From positions 354,682 to 418,681 of the forward strand of contig NZ_FOIV01000001.1 in NCBI RefSeq assembly GCF_900109055.1: a stretch of 64,000 nt of DNA. Direction: 5' to 3'. The position numbers were made by a program, and so were the translations under genes. The notes beneath the pieces are model-generated. The model was given only the letters and a program-made list of their open reading frames with translations, made no database searches and was not told where the DNA came from. This DNA is from Prevotella sp. khp7 (GTDB taxonomy: Bacteria; Bacteroidota; Bacteroidia; Bacteroidales; Bacteroidaceae). Positions 50,202-60,800 of this stretch are shown here, piece by piece; the stretch's first letter is position 1, and each line of letters starts with the position of its first letter.

Positions 50202-51680
50202 ATGGCAAAAGAATTAAAAGAACTAACAAAAAGAGCTGATAATTACAGTCAGTGGTTTAACGACCTTGTAGTGAAAGCCGACCTTGCAGAGCAGAGTGCT
50301 GTTCGCGGCTGCATGGTAATTAAGCCCTATGGTTACGCCATCTGGGAGAAGATGCAGCAGCAGCTGGATAAGATGTTCAAGGAGACAGGTGCTCAGAACG
50401 CATACTTCCCTCTGCTCATTCCCAAATCGTTCTTGAGCCGTGAGGCTGAGCACGTAGAAGGCTTCGCCAAAGAGTGTGCTGTAGTAACCCACTATCGTCT
50501 TCGTGCCAAAGAGGACAAGAGCGGCGTTGAGGTTGATCCAACAGCTAAACTCGAAGAAGAGTTGATCGTACGTCCGACGTCAGAGACTATCATCTGGAAT
50601 ACGTATAAAAACTGGATCCACTCTTGGCGCGACCTGCCTTTGATGTGTAATCAGTGGTGTAACGTCATGCGTTGGGAGATGCGTACTCGTCCGTTCCTGC
50701 GCACCTCAGAATTCCTGTGGCAGGAAGGCCATACAGCTCACGCAACTCGCGAAGAGGCTGAGGCAGAAGCACAGAAAATGCTGAAGGTATATGCCAAGTT
50801 TGCAGAAGAGTGGATGGCTGTACCTGTGGTTCAAGGTGTGAAGAGTGAGACAGAGCGTTTCGCGGGTGCACTTGACACCTATACCATCGAGGCTATGATG
50901 CAAGACGGTAAGGCTCTTCAGAGTGGTACCTCTCATTTCTTGGGTCAGAACTTCGCAAAGGCTTTCGAGGTAACATACCTTAATAAGGATAATAAGCCAG
51001 AGTACGTATGGGCAACCTCTTGGGGAGTATCTACCCGACTGATTGGCGCCCTCATCATGACTCACTCTGATGACAACGGACTTGTTCTGCCTCCGAAGCT
51101 CGCTCCAATTCAGGTTGTTATCGTTCCTATCTCAAAGGGCGACGATCTCGTACATATCACAGAACGCCTGACTCCGGTTATCGAGGAACTTCGTAAGGCT
51201 GGTATCACCGTGAAGTATGATGATGCAGACAACAAACGTCCAGGCTTCAAGTTTGCCGACTACGAGTTAAAGGGCGTTCCCGTTCGTCTGGTTATGGGTG
51301 CTCGCGATTTGGAGAATGGCACTATTGAGGTTATGCGTCGTGACACTCTCGAAAAAGAAACCCGTCCAGTTGACGGTATCGTAGAATATGTAGAGCAGCT
51401 TTTGGAGGACATCCAGAAGAACATCTTCGAGAAGGCTAAGGCTTATCGTGATGCTCATATCTACGAGTGTGACAACTACGAGGAGTTCAAGGAGAAGGTA
51501 AAGGATGGTGGATTCTTCCTCTGCCATTGGGACGGTACTGCAGAGACCGAGGCAAAGATTAAGGAAGAGACTCAGGCCACTATCCGTTGTGTACCTTTTG
51601 GCGTAGAACAGACAGAGGGTATCGATATGGTAAGCGGAAAGCCTTCAAAGGCTCGTGTCATCATAGCAAGAAGTTATTAA
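50202..51680 (+). CDS. proS: Prolyl-tRNA synthetase, archaeal/eukaryotic-type short form
   Basis: This class II synthetase charges tRNA-Pro. The 492-residue product lacks the editing insertion found in most bacterial ProRS and has the class motifs: [15 protein letters not shown] (motif 1), [26 protein letters not shown] (motif 2, cited in part) and [18 protein letters not shown] (motif 3), then an anticodon-binding domain and a C-terminal zinc-like domain ending RVIIARSY. The short form is normal for Bacteroidetes. It is monocistronic between a -7 box and a strong terminator. Confidence 0.95.
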   Translation: MAKELKELTKRADNYSQWFNDLVVKADLAEQSAVRGCMVIKPYGYAIWEKMQQQLDKMFKETGAQNAYFPLLIPKSFLSREAEHVEGFAKECAVVTHYRLRAKEDKSGVEVDPTAKLEEELIVRPTSETIIWNTYKNWIHSWRDLPLMCNQWCNVMRWEMRTRPFLRTSEFLWQEGHTAHATREEAEAEAQKMLKVYAKFAEEWMAVPVVQGVKSETERFAGALDTYTIEAMMQDGKALQSGTSHFLGQNFAKAFEVTYLNKDNKPEYVWATSWGVSTRLIGALIMTHSDDNGLVLPPKLAPIQVVIVPISKGDDLVHITERLTPVIEELRKAGITVKYDDADNKRPGFKFADYELKGVPVRLVMGARDLENGTIEVMRRDTLEKETRPVDGIVEYVEQLLEDIQKNIFEKAKAYRDAHIYECDNYEEFKEKVKDGGFFLCHWDGTAETEAKIKEETQATIRCVPFGVEQTEGIDMVSGKPSKARVIIARSY

Positions 51681-51703
51681 GGAATGTTCGTATAATAACA
51701 AGT

Positions 51704-51735
51704 AAAAGGGGAACCTTCTCAGGTTCCCCTTTTTT
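51704..51735 (+). terminator. Terminator of proS
   Basis: The arms aaaaggggaacc and ggttcccctttt flank a 6-base loop and are followed by more T; it starts 23 bases after the stop codon. Confidence 0.9.
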
Positions 51736-51918
51736 TAACCATAAAATTCTACAAGTAATCACCTGTAACATTTTAATGGAGGTCGAACCGATACTTACCT
51801 CTCGATAAATATGATTCTTAAATTAACCTTAATAATCTAATACCATGAAAAACACAGTTGCAAAGATACGAATAATTCTTAACGTATGTACCAAAAAGAT
51901 TACAAAAGTACCGATATT

Positions 51919-52419
51919 TTAACGTTTGTTCAGTACTTCGTCGTCTCTTTTTAGAATATTTTGCAAAGTGTGTTCATTAATTCTCTTCCCTTGTTCTTCA
52001 CTTAACATTGGCTGATGCTGAAGCGGTAACCACTGAGGCGAATAATAGCGAATCTGGCTTTCGCCATAGATAGAATCAACCACAAAAGTCTCTATCATGA
52101 CTACAACCTGCGTCATGCTGTCAACAGGCTGCTGCAAAGGCAAGAGCAACAGATCAAGCTTTGATGTCTCACTCATACGTATAGACAAACTGTCATCCGC
52201 CAACGAGGTCATCTCACTAGTGCCACCAAGTAAATTCTTGACTTCGGCCTTCATATTGGAATCAAGAAAGTCAATGAAGTCAAGTCGGTTGTTATGTGTA
52301 AGATAAGGCATCAGAGAATCAGGCATCTGCCTGAAGACATCACGCATTTTCATGTCTTGGGCAGATGCACTGCTAAGGGCCAGAAGCCAAAAGCTAAAAG
52401 CCATCAGAAACTTCTTCAT
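51919..52419 (-). CDS. DUF3256 family exported protein
   Basis: The 166-residue product has a signal peptide (ending SSASA at about residue 20) and the DUF3256 pattern: an early FRQMPDSLMPYLTHNNRLD block (about residues 29-47), DFLDSNMKAEVKN, and late DSMTQVVVMIETFVVDS strands. The family is mostly Bacteroidales and of unknown function. It overlaps the paaK stop codon by 4 bases and is the last gene of the ileS operon. Confidence 0.82.
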   Translation of the reverse strand: MKKFLMAFSFWLLALSSASAQDMKMRDVFRQMPDSLMPYLTHNNRLDFIDFLDSNMKAEVKNLLGGTSEMTSLADDSLSIRMSETSKLDLLLLPLQQPVDSMTQVVVMIETFVVDSIYGESQIRYYSPQWLPLQHQPMLSEEQGKRINEHTLQNILKRDDEVLNKR

Positions 52420-53756
52420 CCTCTACTGGGTCTTAAGTCTTTTACGCGGACAGCCTTACCCTCACTCTGAGGCAGCGAGCCCTTCTTAACGAGTTTCACC
52501 TGAGGCGTCAACAGGATCTCATCTTTCAAAGCACGCTGGATATCCTTCATCATCTTCTGCATTTCTGGATAGATATCAGTCTCCAATCCATCGAGTTCAA
52601 CCTCTACTGTCATCACGTCATTATCGTCAATGGTTTCAAGGGTAATCAGATAATTACTGCCCAGACCGGGATACTGAACGAGAATCTTCTCTACCTGCAT
52701 GGGGAATACGTTCACACCCTTAATAATAAACATATCGTCAGTACGTCCCTTGATACGGTCGATACGACGGTGTGTGCGTCCGCACTTACAAGGCTCGGCA
52801 ATGATACGGGTCAGGTCACGAGTACGATAGCGCAGGATAGGCATCATATTACGGTCGAGTGTGGTAAGTACCATCTCGCCCATCTGGCCATCGGGCACAG
52901 GCTCGAGAGTATCGGGGTCGACAATCTCTACGATATAGTTATCCTCCCACAGATGCATACCTTCCTGATACTTACATTCAAAGGCTACACCAGGACCATT
53001 CATCTCGGTCATACCAAACGAGTTGTAGGCTTTTACGCCCAACATACGCTCGATGCGGCGGCGCTGCTCCTCGGTATGGGGCTCGGCACCAATACAAAGG
53101 GTGCGCAGCTTGGTGGTTGAGGGGTCGACACCCTCTTCTTTGAACACCTCAGCCAAACGGATGGCGTAAGATGGAATGGCGTGAAGACAAGTTGTACCAA
53201 AGTCCTTAATAAACTTTATCTGACGTTTAGAGTTACCCGCAGCAGCAGGAACAGTCATTGCCCCAAGCCATTCTGCCCCATACTGGAAGCCCAAGCCACC
53301 AGTAAACATGCCATAGCCTGATGAATTCTGGAACACATCGCTCTTACGGCATCCCACCATATAGAGGTTACGCGCAATCATGTTAGCCCATGAACAGATG
53401 TCATGTTCAGAATAAATAACGACACAAGGATTACCTGTGGTACCACTTGTTGAGTGAATACGTACGGCATCATCCATATCTCCGCCTACCAATCCGAAAG
53501 GATAGTTATCACGAAGGTCTTGTTTTGTGGTGAAGGGGATCTTACGCAGATCGTCCAACGAATTGATAGAGTCTGCCGTAATCCCTAACTCGCCCAAACG
53601 TTTCTTATAAAAAGGCGACTTTAAAGCGACATTAATAGACTCCTTGAGTTTCTTCACCTGCAGCTGTTGCAGCTGCTCTCTTGGCATGGTCTCAATTTCC
53701 GGTTGCCAGTACTCACCATCCGGTTTGATGGTTGACATGATTTTCTCGTCAGTCAT
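52416..53756 (-). CDS. paaK: Phenylacetate-CoA ligase family protein
   Basis: The 446-residue adenylate-forming enzyme has the phosphate-binding loop STSGTTGNPC (about residues 93-102), the adenine-binding motif FGMTEMNGPGV, and the C-terminal domain DMFIIKGVNVFP. PaaK converts phenylacetate to its CoA ester; in anaerobic Bacteroidetes the equivalent enzyme probably acts on arylacetates from amino-acid metabolism (indoleacetate or phenylacetate). No other paa genes are nearby. The start MTDEKIMSTIKPD is used; Met7 is an alternative. It follows rsmE by 27 bases. Confidence 0.88.
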   Translation of the reverse strand: MTDEKIMSTIKPDGEYWQPEIETMPREQLQQLQVKKLKESINVALKSPFYKKRLGELGITADSINSLDDLRKIPFTTKQDLRDNYPFGLVGGDMDDAVRIHSTSGTTGNPCVVIYSEHDICSWANMIARNLYMVGCRKSDVFQNSSGYGMFTGGLGFQYGAEWLGAMTVPAAAGNSKRQIKFIKDFGTTCLHAIPSYAIRLAEVFKEEGVDPSTTKLRTLCIGAEPHTEEQRRRIERMLGVKAYNSFGMTEMNGPGVAFECKYQEGMHLWEDNYIVEIVDPDTLEPVPDGQMGEMVLTTLDRNMMPILRYRTRDLTRIIAEPCKCGRTHRRIDRIKGRTDDMFIIKGVNVFPMQVEKILVQYPGLGSNYLITLETIDDNDVMTVEVELDGLETDIYPEMQKMMKDIQRALKDEILLTPQVKLVKKGSLPQSEGKAVRVKDLRPSRG

Positions 53757-53783
53757 ATTTTAAGTTTTCTAATCGTTATTGAT

Positions 53784-54503
53784 TCATTCTTTTGCAAGCT
53801 GCATCATCATGACAGCAGTAAGGCCCGCCGTTTCAGTACGCAAGCGGCTCTTTCCCAAGTGTACCGACTTCCATCCTGCTTCTACGGCTTTCTTAACCTC
53901 ATCGATAGAGAAGTCGCCTTCAGGTCCAATCAACACTGTAGCATCCTCTATATTTGATGAATTCCTCAACTCATCAAAAAGATAAGATCGGGGCACTTCC
54001 TCGTAGCAATGGGCAATATACTTACGTCCCTCAATAGGTTGGGCAATGAAGGATTTGAAAGACGCCATCTCGTTTAGCATAGGCTTCCACGCCTTATGGC
54101 TTTGTTTGACAGCAGAGACTGCTATTTTGTCGAGTCTGGTTGTCTTCATGAGGCGACGCTCAGAGAACTGACAGTTCAAGAACGACACTTCATCAACACC
54201 TACCTCTGTAGCTTTCTCAATCATCCATTCTATACGGTCGAGCATTTTCGTTGGTGCAATAGCCAGGTGTACCTTTCCCTGCCATTGACGCTCCTGAGGC
54301 AGTTGCTCCAGAATTTCATAATAGCAGTTGCGCGTTGCAGCTATAGTGACCTGTGCCCGATAAAAATTCCCTACTCCATCCATGAGGAAAATCTCATCAC
54401 CGCCTTTCAATCGAAGCACACGCAAGGCATGCATAGCTTCCTCGGCAGGCAGTTCCGTTTGGTTGGCCGCATCAGGAACATAGAAATATCTGGCTTCCTT
54501 CAT
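53784..54503 (-). CDS. rsmE: 16S rRNA (uracil1498-N3)-methyltransferase
   Basis: RsmE methylates N3 of U1498 in 16S rRNA. The 239-residue product has an N-terminal PUA-like beta domain and the SPOUT methyltransferase fold with IGPEGDFSIDEVKKA (about residues 192-206) and HLGKSRLRTETAGL (about 215-228). The length is normal. It starts 4 bases after the MFS transporter stop codon. Confidence 0.95.
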   Translation of the reverse strand: MKEARYFYVPDAANQTELPAEEAMHALRVLRLKGGDEIFLMDGVGNFYRAQVTIAATRNCYYEILEQLPQERQWQGKVHLAIAPTKMLDRIEWMIEKATEVGVDEVSFLNCQFSERRLMKTTRLDKIAVSAVKQSHKAWKPMLNEMASFKSFIAQPIEGRKYIAHCYEEVPRSYLFDELRNSSNIEDATVLIGPEGDFSIDEVKKAVEAGWKSVHLGKSRLRTETAGLTAVMMMQLAKE

Positions 54504-54507
54504 GATC

Positions 54508-55773
54508 CTACTTCATTTCTTTTTTGGGATGGAAGATGAGGGCGAAGAGAACGCCTACGATCAATGCGTATACTGAGAATGCAGACCAAGTAGCGCCCCA
54601 ATTACCGATGGTATAAATAGCGCCATTCATCGTCTCTTGATGAGTAAACACGTTTACCACCTGCTGGGCAGCTACCGAACCGACGGTTGCGCCGATACCG
54701 TTTGTCATCAGGATAAACAATCCTTGTGCACTGGAACGCATTGTAGGATCAGTAGCCTTGTCAACATACAATGAGCCAGAGATATTGAAGAAATCAAATG
54801 CCATACCATAAATAATCATCGAGAGGATGAAGAGCCAGATGCCAGCGCCTGGATTTCCTAAGCCGAGGAATCCAAAACGAAGCACCCATGCAAACATGGC
54901 AATCAGCATCACCTGCTTAATACCATAACGTTTCATGAAAAATGGTATGAGCAATATGCAGAACGTCTCACTGATCTGCGAGATAGAATAAAGAATCGTT
55001 GCATGTTCTACACCAAACGAACCAGCATATTCAGCCATAGTCTCGAAGTGCTGGATGTATGGAGTTGCAAAACCGTTAGTAATCTGCAGACTGGCGCCAA
55101 GCAGGGCTGAGAAGATAAAGAAAATAGCCATTTCCTTACGCTTGAAGAGTGAGAAAGCCTGCAAGCCAAGAGCATCACTAAACGACTTCTTACCTTCAGA
55201 CTTATTCACCTCACACTTTGGCAGCGTAAATGAATAGAGGAAAAGCACCAGACTCACCACTCCTGAAGTAACAAACTGATACTCTGTCTGGTTGAATCCC
55301 GTCAGGTCAACGAACCACATTGTACAAATGAAACCGATAGTACCAAAGATACGAATTGGCGGGAAGGCCTTCACCGTATCCATGCCAGCCTTCGTCAGAG
55401 CATTATAAGCCACCGAGTTGGTAAGGGCCAGTGTAGGCATATAGAATGCCACACTCACGCTATAGAGCGAGAAAAGTACGAAATATTTAGATTCAGTACC
55501 ATTTACGTGACCATACCACGCAGATGCCAGCATGAAGATACCGGCCAGCAGATGGCAAAGTCCAAGCAGGCGCTGAGCAGGTATCCATCTGTCGGCGACA
55601 ATACCCATCAGGGCGGGCATAAAGATTGAAACTATACCCTGCATGGCAAAGTAGCCACCGATATGGGCACCCATGCCGAGATTACCAAGATAAACTCCCA
55701 TACAAGTCAGGTAAGCTCCCCAGGCTGCAAACTCCAGGAAGTTCATGACTGCTAGACGAACTTTCAAATTCAT
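54508..55773 (-). CDS. Nucleoside:H+ symporter-like MFS permease
   Basis: The 421-residue membrane protein has 12 predicted helices. The opening MNLKVRLAVMNFLEFAAWG and the LTNSVAYNAL...FPPIRIFGTIGF block are typical of the nucleoside:H+ symporter (NupG/XapB-like) family, which imports nucleosides with protons. The name is family-level; substrate not proven. It lies 4 bases after the DUF4296 gene's stop codon. Confidence 0.85.
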   Translation of the reverse strand: MNLKVRLAVMNFLEFAAWGAYLTCMGVYLGNLGMGAHIGGYFAMQGIVSIFMPALMGIVADRWIPAQRLLGLCHLLAGIFMLASAWYGHVNGTESKYFVLFSLYSVSVAFYMPTLALTNSVAYNALTKAGMDTVKAFPPIRIFGTIGFICTMWFVDLTGFNQTEYQFVTSGVVSLVLFLYSFTLPKCEVNKSEGKKSFSDALGLQAFSLFKRKEMAIFFIFSALLGASLQITNGFATPYIQHFETMAEYAGSFGVEHATILYSISQISETFCILLIPFFMKRYGIKQVMLIAMFAWVLRFGFLGLGNPGAGIWLFILSMIIYGMAFDFFNISGSLYVDKATDPTMRSSAQGLFILMTNGIGATVGSVAAQQVVNVFTHQETMNGAIYTIGNWGATWSAFSVYALIVGVLFALIFHPKKEMK

Positions 55774-55777
55774 ATTC

Positions 55778-56731
55778 TTATCGAGTTATTGGTTTATTTA
55801 ATTGCAATTTAGGTCTGTTAGGTTCTGCCTTCATAGTCGGCTGCGGGCGGTCACCTAAGCGACGTCGCACAGGCAGTTTGGCCGAATCAGCCTTTACGGA
55901 TTCGGGCTTTGCCGTATTCACACTATCTGTTGTTGATACTGCAACCGGCTCGTCAACCATCTTATTATGGAACCTGATCAACTGAATGCGATCAAGGAAG
56001 AGCAGATACATGTTATCGGTTGTTTGTCCCTCTTTACGCTGCCCTACCAGTATGAAGCCCTTGATATTCTTCACCCGCTCCTTACATGGTGAGACTCTCA
56101 GCGTAGTGCTGCCATACGACGACACTACCGTATTCAGCGCCACCGTACTGTCGTTATCGTATGTCACAGCCAGATACAACGTTGCCGTTTTGTTACCACT
56201 CTGCGTGAGATAAGAAGAGCCAAAGGTCATCAGGAAACTGTCTCCTGCATGATAGGAAGTATCAGCTTTTTGGGAGAACTGCATCACATTGTAGGGTCTG
56301 TGTGGCATCAGCATTGCGAAGCGAGCACCTTCCCATACATCAGTCGTATCACCGGAAAGAGACTGCGTATTATACCGATTCACCTCACTGACTGATGCGC
56401 CCAGCACAACAGCATCGTCACTCAAACGTTTCTGTACTCGCTGATAGATTTCTGATAAGCGATCGGCTCTGGTATAATAATATACCAACGAAGAGTCAAA
56501 CTCTGCCTGCGTCACCCCGTACTTCTTCAGTACAGCCTCGAAATACAACCTGCGGGTGTAGTCACTATTACCGCTTTCCCTCTGAGCCATACTCTGCGAC
56601 AGATGATAGTCATAGAGCATATCTTCCATATCGTCTGGCTGGATAACATTCTTCGGTACACCGGGTTTACATGCTGAGAATAAGATCATTCCCAGTACCA
56701 GTAACATCAGATGTCTTCCTCCGCGTTTCAT
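55778..56731 (-). CDS. DUF4296 family lipoprotein
   Basis: The 317-residue product has a lipobox FSAC (Cys21) and the DUF4296 domain (about residues 30-115) with the motif MEDMLYDYHLSQSMAQ and a YGVTQAEFDSSLVYY segment. A beta-rich region and a Pro-, Thr- and Lys-rich C-terminal tail follow (VRRRLGDRPQPTMKAEP). Function unknown. It overlaps the lspA stop codon by 4 bases, in the ileS-dksA-lspA-DUF4296 order recurrent in Bacteroidetes. Confidence 0.85.
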   Translation of the reverse strand: MKRGGRHLMLLVLGMILFSACKPGVPKNVIQPDDMEDMLYDYHLSQSMAQRESGNSDYTRRLYFEAVLKKYGVTQAEFDSSLVYYYTRADRLSEIYQRVQKRLSDDAVVLGASVSEVNRYNTQSLSGDTTDVWEGARFAMLMPHRPYNVMQFSQKADTSYHAGDSFLMTFGSSYLTQSGNKTATLYLAVTYDNDSTVALNTVVSSYGSTTLRVSPCKERVKNIKGFILVGQRKEGQTTDNMYLLFLDRIQLIRFHNKMVDEPVAVSTTDSVNTAKPESVKADSAKLPVRRRLGDRPQPTMKAEPNRPKLQLNKPITR

Positions 56732-57387
56732 TTCGTCTTCTCTTCTTTTGCAGACCCTATTTCTGAAAACGATATCTTACTGATTTCCTCACGATAGAAA
56801 AGAATCAGCAATACCACGCTCACACTGATACTGGCATCAGCAAAGTTGAATACCGGACTGAAGAAAACAAAATGTTCTCCCCCAACGAAAGGCATCCACA
56901 TAGGCCACTCCGTCTCTATCAGCGGGAAATAGAACATATCAACCACTTTACCCAGCAGGAAAGGGGCATAGCCCGATCCAAAGGGTACAAAATAAGAAAC
57001 GTAGTAAGGCGACGACTCGTTAAACATCAGTCCATAGAACATACAGTCAATCAGATTACCTGCAGCTCCGGCCAGCACCATAGCGAGGCATACAATATAC
57101 CCCGTACGGGCATTCTTCTTAACCTGACACCAGATGAAGTAACCCAGAGCAGCGATGGCGATAACCCGGAATACCGACAGTATAATCTTACTGCCCAACT
57201 GCATACCGAAGGCCATACCGTTGTTCTCTATGAAGGAGATGTAGAACCAGTCGAACACATGAATACTCTCATGGAGCGACATCGATGTCTTGACCCAGAT
57301 CTTAATAGTCTGGTCTATAAGGAGAATGGCGACTACTATCAGTGTCGCCAGCCATCCTTTAGTGATAAAGGGACGTTTCAAGGTCAC
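56728..57387 (-). CDS. lspA: Lipoprotein signal peptidase II
   Basis: LspA cleaves the signal peptide of prolipoproteins in the inner membrane. The 219-residue product has four membrane helices and the two catalytic Asp motifs: AGNLIDCMFYG (about residues 110-120) and FNFADASISV (about 178-187). At 219 residues it is longer than the usual 160-170, because of an insertion of about 40 residues between the catalytic Asp segments (SPYYVSYFVPFGSGYAPF), as in other Bacteroidetes. It overlaps both neighbours by 4 bases. Confidence 0.93.
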   Translation of the reverse strand: MTLKRPFITKGWLATLIVVAILLIDQTIKIWVKTSMSLHESIHVFDWFYISFIENNGMAFGMQLGSKIILSVFRVIAIAALGYFIWCQVKKNARTGYIVCLAMVLAGAAGNLIDCMFYGLMFNESSPYYVSYFVPFGSGYAPFLLGKVVDMFYFPLIETEWPMWMPFVGGEHFVFFSPVFNFADASISVSVVLLILFYREEISKISFSEIGSAKEEKTK

Positions 57388-57764
57388 TTCTTCTGATTCA
57401 GTTTTGACTCTACACTCAGCGTAGCGTGGGGCACAGCACGAAGACGCTCCTTGGGAATAAGTTTTCCTGTGATACGGTCGATGCCGTAGGTCTTGTTCTC
57501 TATACGCACCAGAGCAGCCTTCAGTCCCTGGATAAACTTCTGCTGACGTGCAGCCATTGATATCAGTTCTTCTTTCGACTGGGTGACACTACCCTCCTCC
57601 AATGCCTTGTAGGTAGGTGATGTGTCGTCCACGTCATTAGAGTCCTGGTTAGTCAGTACTCGCATCATCTGGTCATAGTCGCGCTTGGCCAAAGCAAGTT
57701 TGTCATTGATAATCTGACGGAACTCCTCGAGTTCTTCATCATTGTAGCGTGTCTTCTCTGCCAT
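57384..57764 (-). CDS. DksA/TraR-like regulator lacking the zinc cysteines
   Basis: DksA binds the RNA polymerase secondary channel and helps ppGpp to retune promoters. The 126-residue product has the coiled-coil (about 8-60) with DxxDxDDTSPTYKALEEG at the tip, and the family C-terminal motif TYGIDRITGKLIPKERLRAVPHATL (cited in part, about residues 92-116). No cysteine is present anywhere, so the C4 zinc finger is missing; the YGIDR position carries Asp where DksA has the first Cys. A zinc-independent fold is expected, as in some DksA paralogues. Confidence 0.87.
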   Translation of the reverse strand: MAEKTRYNDEELEEFRQIINDKLALAKRDYDQMMRVLTNQDSNDVDDTSPTYKALEEGSVTQSKEELISMAARQQKFIQGLKAALVRIENKTYGIDRITGKLIPKERLRAVPHATLSVESKLNQKK

Positions 57765-57800
57765 AATTATCGGAATGTTAGCTATTGTTATTGATATTAA

Positions 57801-60800
57801 TTATTGTTTTGTCACCTTGATATTCAGCTTGAACTCATCGAACTCAACCTCCTGACCGTCATTGGCTTCCACCTTGATAGTATCGGCCAGCACCTGAGTC
57901 TTTATATAGTCTGCAAAGCCGTTTACGGCTTTCTCTACATCCTCTTGCGGAGCCAGCACTACGCTGATGCGGTCGGTAATCTCCAGACCACTCTCCTTAC
58001 GGATGTTCTGAATGCGGTTGATCAGCTCGCGAGCCATACCCTCGTTCTTCAGTTCGTCGGTCAGTTCTACTTCAAGAGCTACGGTCAAGTTGCCCTCGTT
58101 GGCTACCAGCCAGCCAGGAATATCCTCGCTGATGATATCAACGTCTACAGCTTCAACGGTCAGCTGCTGCCCCTCTACCTCGATGCTGATGGTGCCCTGC
58201 TGTTCCAGCTGTGCAATCTGCTCCTGTGAGAGCTGATCCATAGCCGCAGCCACACCCTTCATCAGCTTACCGAACTTCTTACCCATAGTACGGAAGTTAC
58301 ACTTCACCTTCTTCACCAGCACGCCGGCTCCTTCTACGAAGCGAAGTTCCTTCACGTTCACCTCGTTCATGATCAGATCCTTCACGGCTTCGATGTGGTT
58401 CTTCTGTTCCTCGTCGACGGCAGGAATCATGATAGCCTGCAGTGGCTGGCGCACCTTGATGTTCACCTTACGACGAAGCGCCAGTACCATCGAGGTAATC
58501 TTCTGGGCCATCTGCATACGGGCCTCCAGATCCTTATCAATCTGAGCCTCATTGGCTACAGGGAACTTATCCAGATGTACTGAGTCGAGTTCACCACCCA
58601 GATCCTTATACAGCTGGTCGGCATAGAACGGCGCAAACGGAGCCAACAGTTTGGCTACTGTCATAAGACAGGTATAGAGAGTCTGATAAGCCGAGAGCTT
58701 ATCCTCGCTCATCTCCTTACCCCAGAAGCGCTTACGGTTCAGACGAACGAACCAGTTGCTCAGATCGTCGTTCACGAAAGTGTCGATCAGTCGGCCTGCG
58801 CGTGTGGGATCATAGCCGTCGAGCTCTTTCTGAACACCCTTGATAAGTGTGTTCAGACAAGAGAGAATCCAACGGTCAATCTCAGGACGCTTATCAAAGT
58901 CTACCTGAGCAGCCTCAGGATCGAAGCCGTCTACGTTGGCATACAGCGCAAAGAAGCTATATGTATTATATAAGGTGCCGAAGAACTTACGGCGCACCTC
59001 GTCAACGCCCTCTGGGTCGAACTTCAGGTTGTCCCAAGGCTCTGAGTTGGTCATCATATACAGACGTACGGCATCACTTCCGTACTTACCAATCATATCG
59101 AATGGGTTTACTACGTTACCCACGTGCTTCGACATCTTATTACCCTTGGCATCGAGCACCAGACCTGAAGAAATAACATTCTTGAAGGCTACCGAGTCGA
59201 AGATCATGGTAGCGATGGCGTGCAGCGTGAAGAACCAGCCACGGGTCTGGTCAACACCCTCGTTGATGAAGTCGCAAGGGAAGGCAATGCCCTTGTCAAT
59301 CAAATCCTTATTCTCGAATGGATAGTGGATCTGTGCGTAAGGCATAGAACCTGAGTCGAACCATACGTCAATCAGGTCGGTCTCGCGCTTCATAGGCTTA
59401 CCGCTCTCTGATACCAGCACGATGTTATCTACATACGGACGGTGCAGGTCGATCTTATCATAGTTCTCCTTGCTCATGTCGCCGGGAACGAAACCATTAT
59501 CCTTCAATGGGTTGCTCTGCATGAAGCCTGCTTTAACTGCCTTCTCGATCTCGTTGTAGAGCTCCTCTACACTGCCGATGCAGATTTCCTTACCATCCTC
59601 ATCGCGCCAGATGGGAAGCGGAGTTCCCCAGAAGCGTGAACGAGAGAGGTTCCAGTCGTTCAGATTCTCCAACCAGTTGCCGAAGCGGCCTGTACCTGTT
59701 GACTCTGGCTGCCAGTTGATAGTCTTGTTCAGCTCGAACATACGATCCTTCTTAGCAGTAGAGCGGATGAACCATGAATCAAGTGGATAATAGAGCACAG
59801 GCTTATCAGTACGCCAGCAGTGAGGATAGTTGTGCACGTGCTTCTCAATCTTGAGTGCAGTGCCCTCCTGCTTCATCTCCATACAGATCACGATGTTCAG
59901 ATCCTCTGCCTTAGCTGCAGCCTGCTCGTCGTACTTGCCATCCTTATTGAACTCGGGTGCATAGGCGTTCTTCACGAAGTCGCCTGCGTGATGAGCATAA
60001 GCCTTTGTGTCCAAGCACTTTGCTACAAACTGGTCATCCAGTTCTGCAATCTCGTAGTACTTACCCTGCAGGTCAACCATCGGACGGGTCTCACCTTTCT
60101 TATTTATAAGGAAGAGGCTTGGGATGTGAGCATCCTTAGCCACCTTGGCGTCGTCGGCACCGAAGGTAGGCGCGATATGTACGATACCAGCACCGTCTTC
60201 TGTTGTCACATAGTCACCAGGGATAACGCGGAAAGCCTCGCTCTCCATCTCAACAAACTGGTCCTTACCGTTCTCGCCGGTAAATACCTTCTCGGGATGG
60301 GCTGCAGCATATGCCTTCACGTAGTCGGCCGCATTCTGGTCGAGTTTAGCCGAAGGCTTCACCCATGGCATCAGCTGCTGATACTTCAGTCCTACCAGCT
60401 CCTCACCAGTATAGTGACCAATGATACGATAAGGCACGAACTTCTCGCCCTTGTTGTATTCAGGCATTTCCTCGCCGTCAGTCATATTGCCCTCGGGAGC
60501 CAGATATGCATTCAGTCGGCTCTCGGCCAGGATGATTGTGATCTTCTCACCATTATAGGCATTATAGGTCTCCACGGCCACATAGTCGATCTTCGGACCT
60601 ACGCAGAGGGCAGTGTTAGAAGGCAGCGTCCAGGGCGTTGTGGTCCAGGCCACGAAGTAAGGCGTACCCCACTTGGTCCACTCCTCTTTAGGATTGAGGG
60701 CCTTGAAGAGGGCGGTAACGGTGGTATCCTTCACGTCGCGATAGCAGCCGGGCTGGTTCAGCTCATGCGAGCTCAGACCCGTACCTGCAGCGGGTGAATA

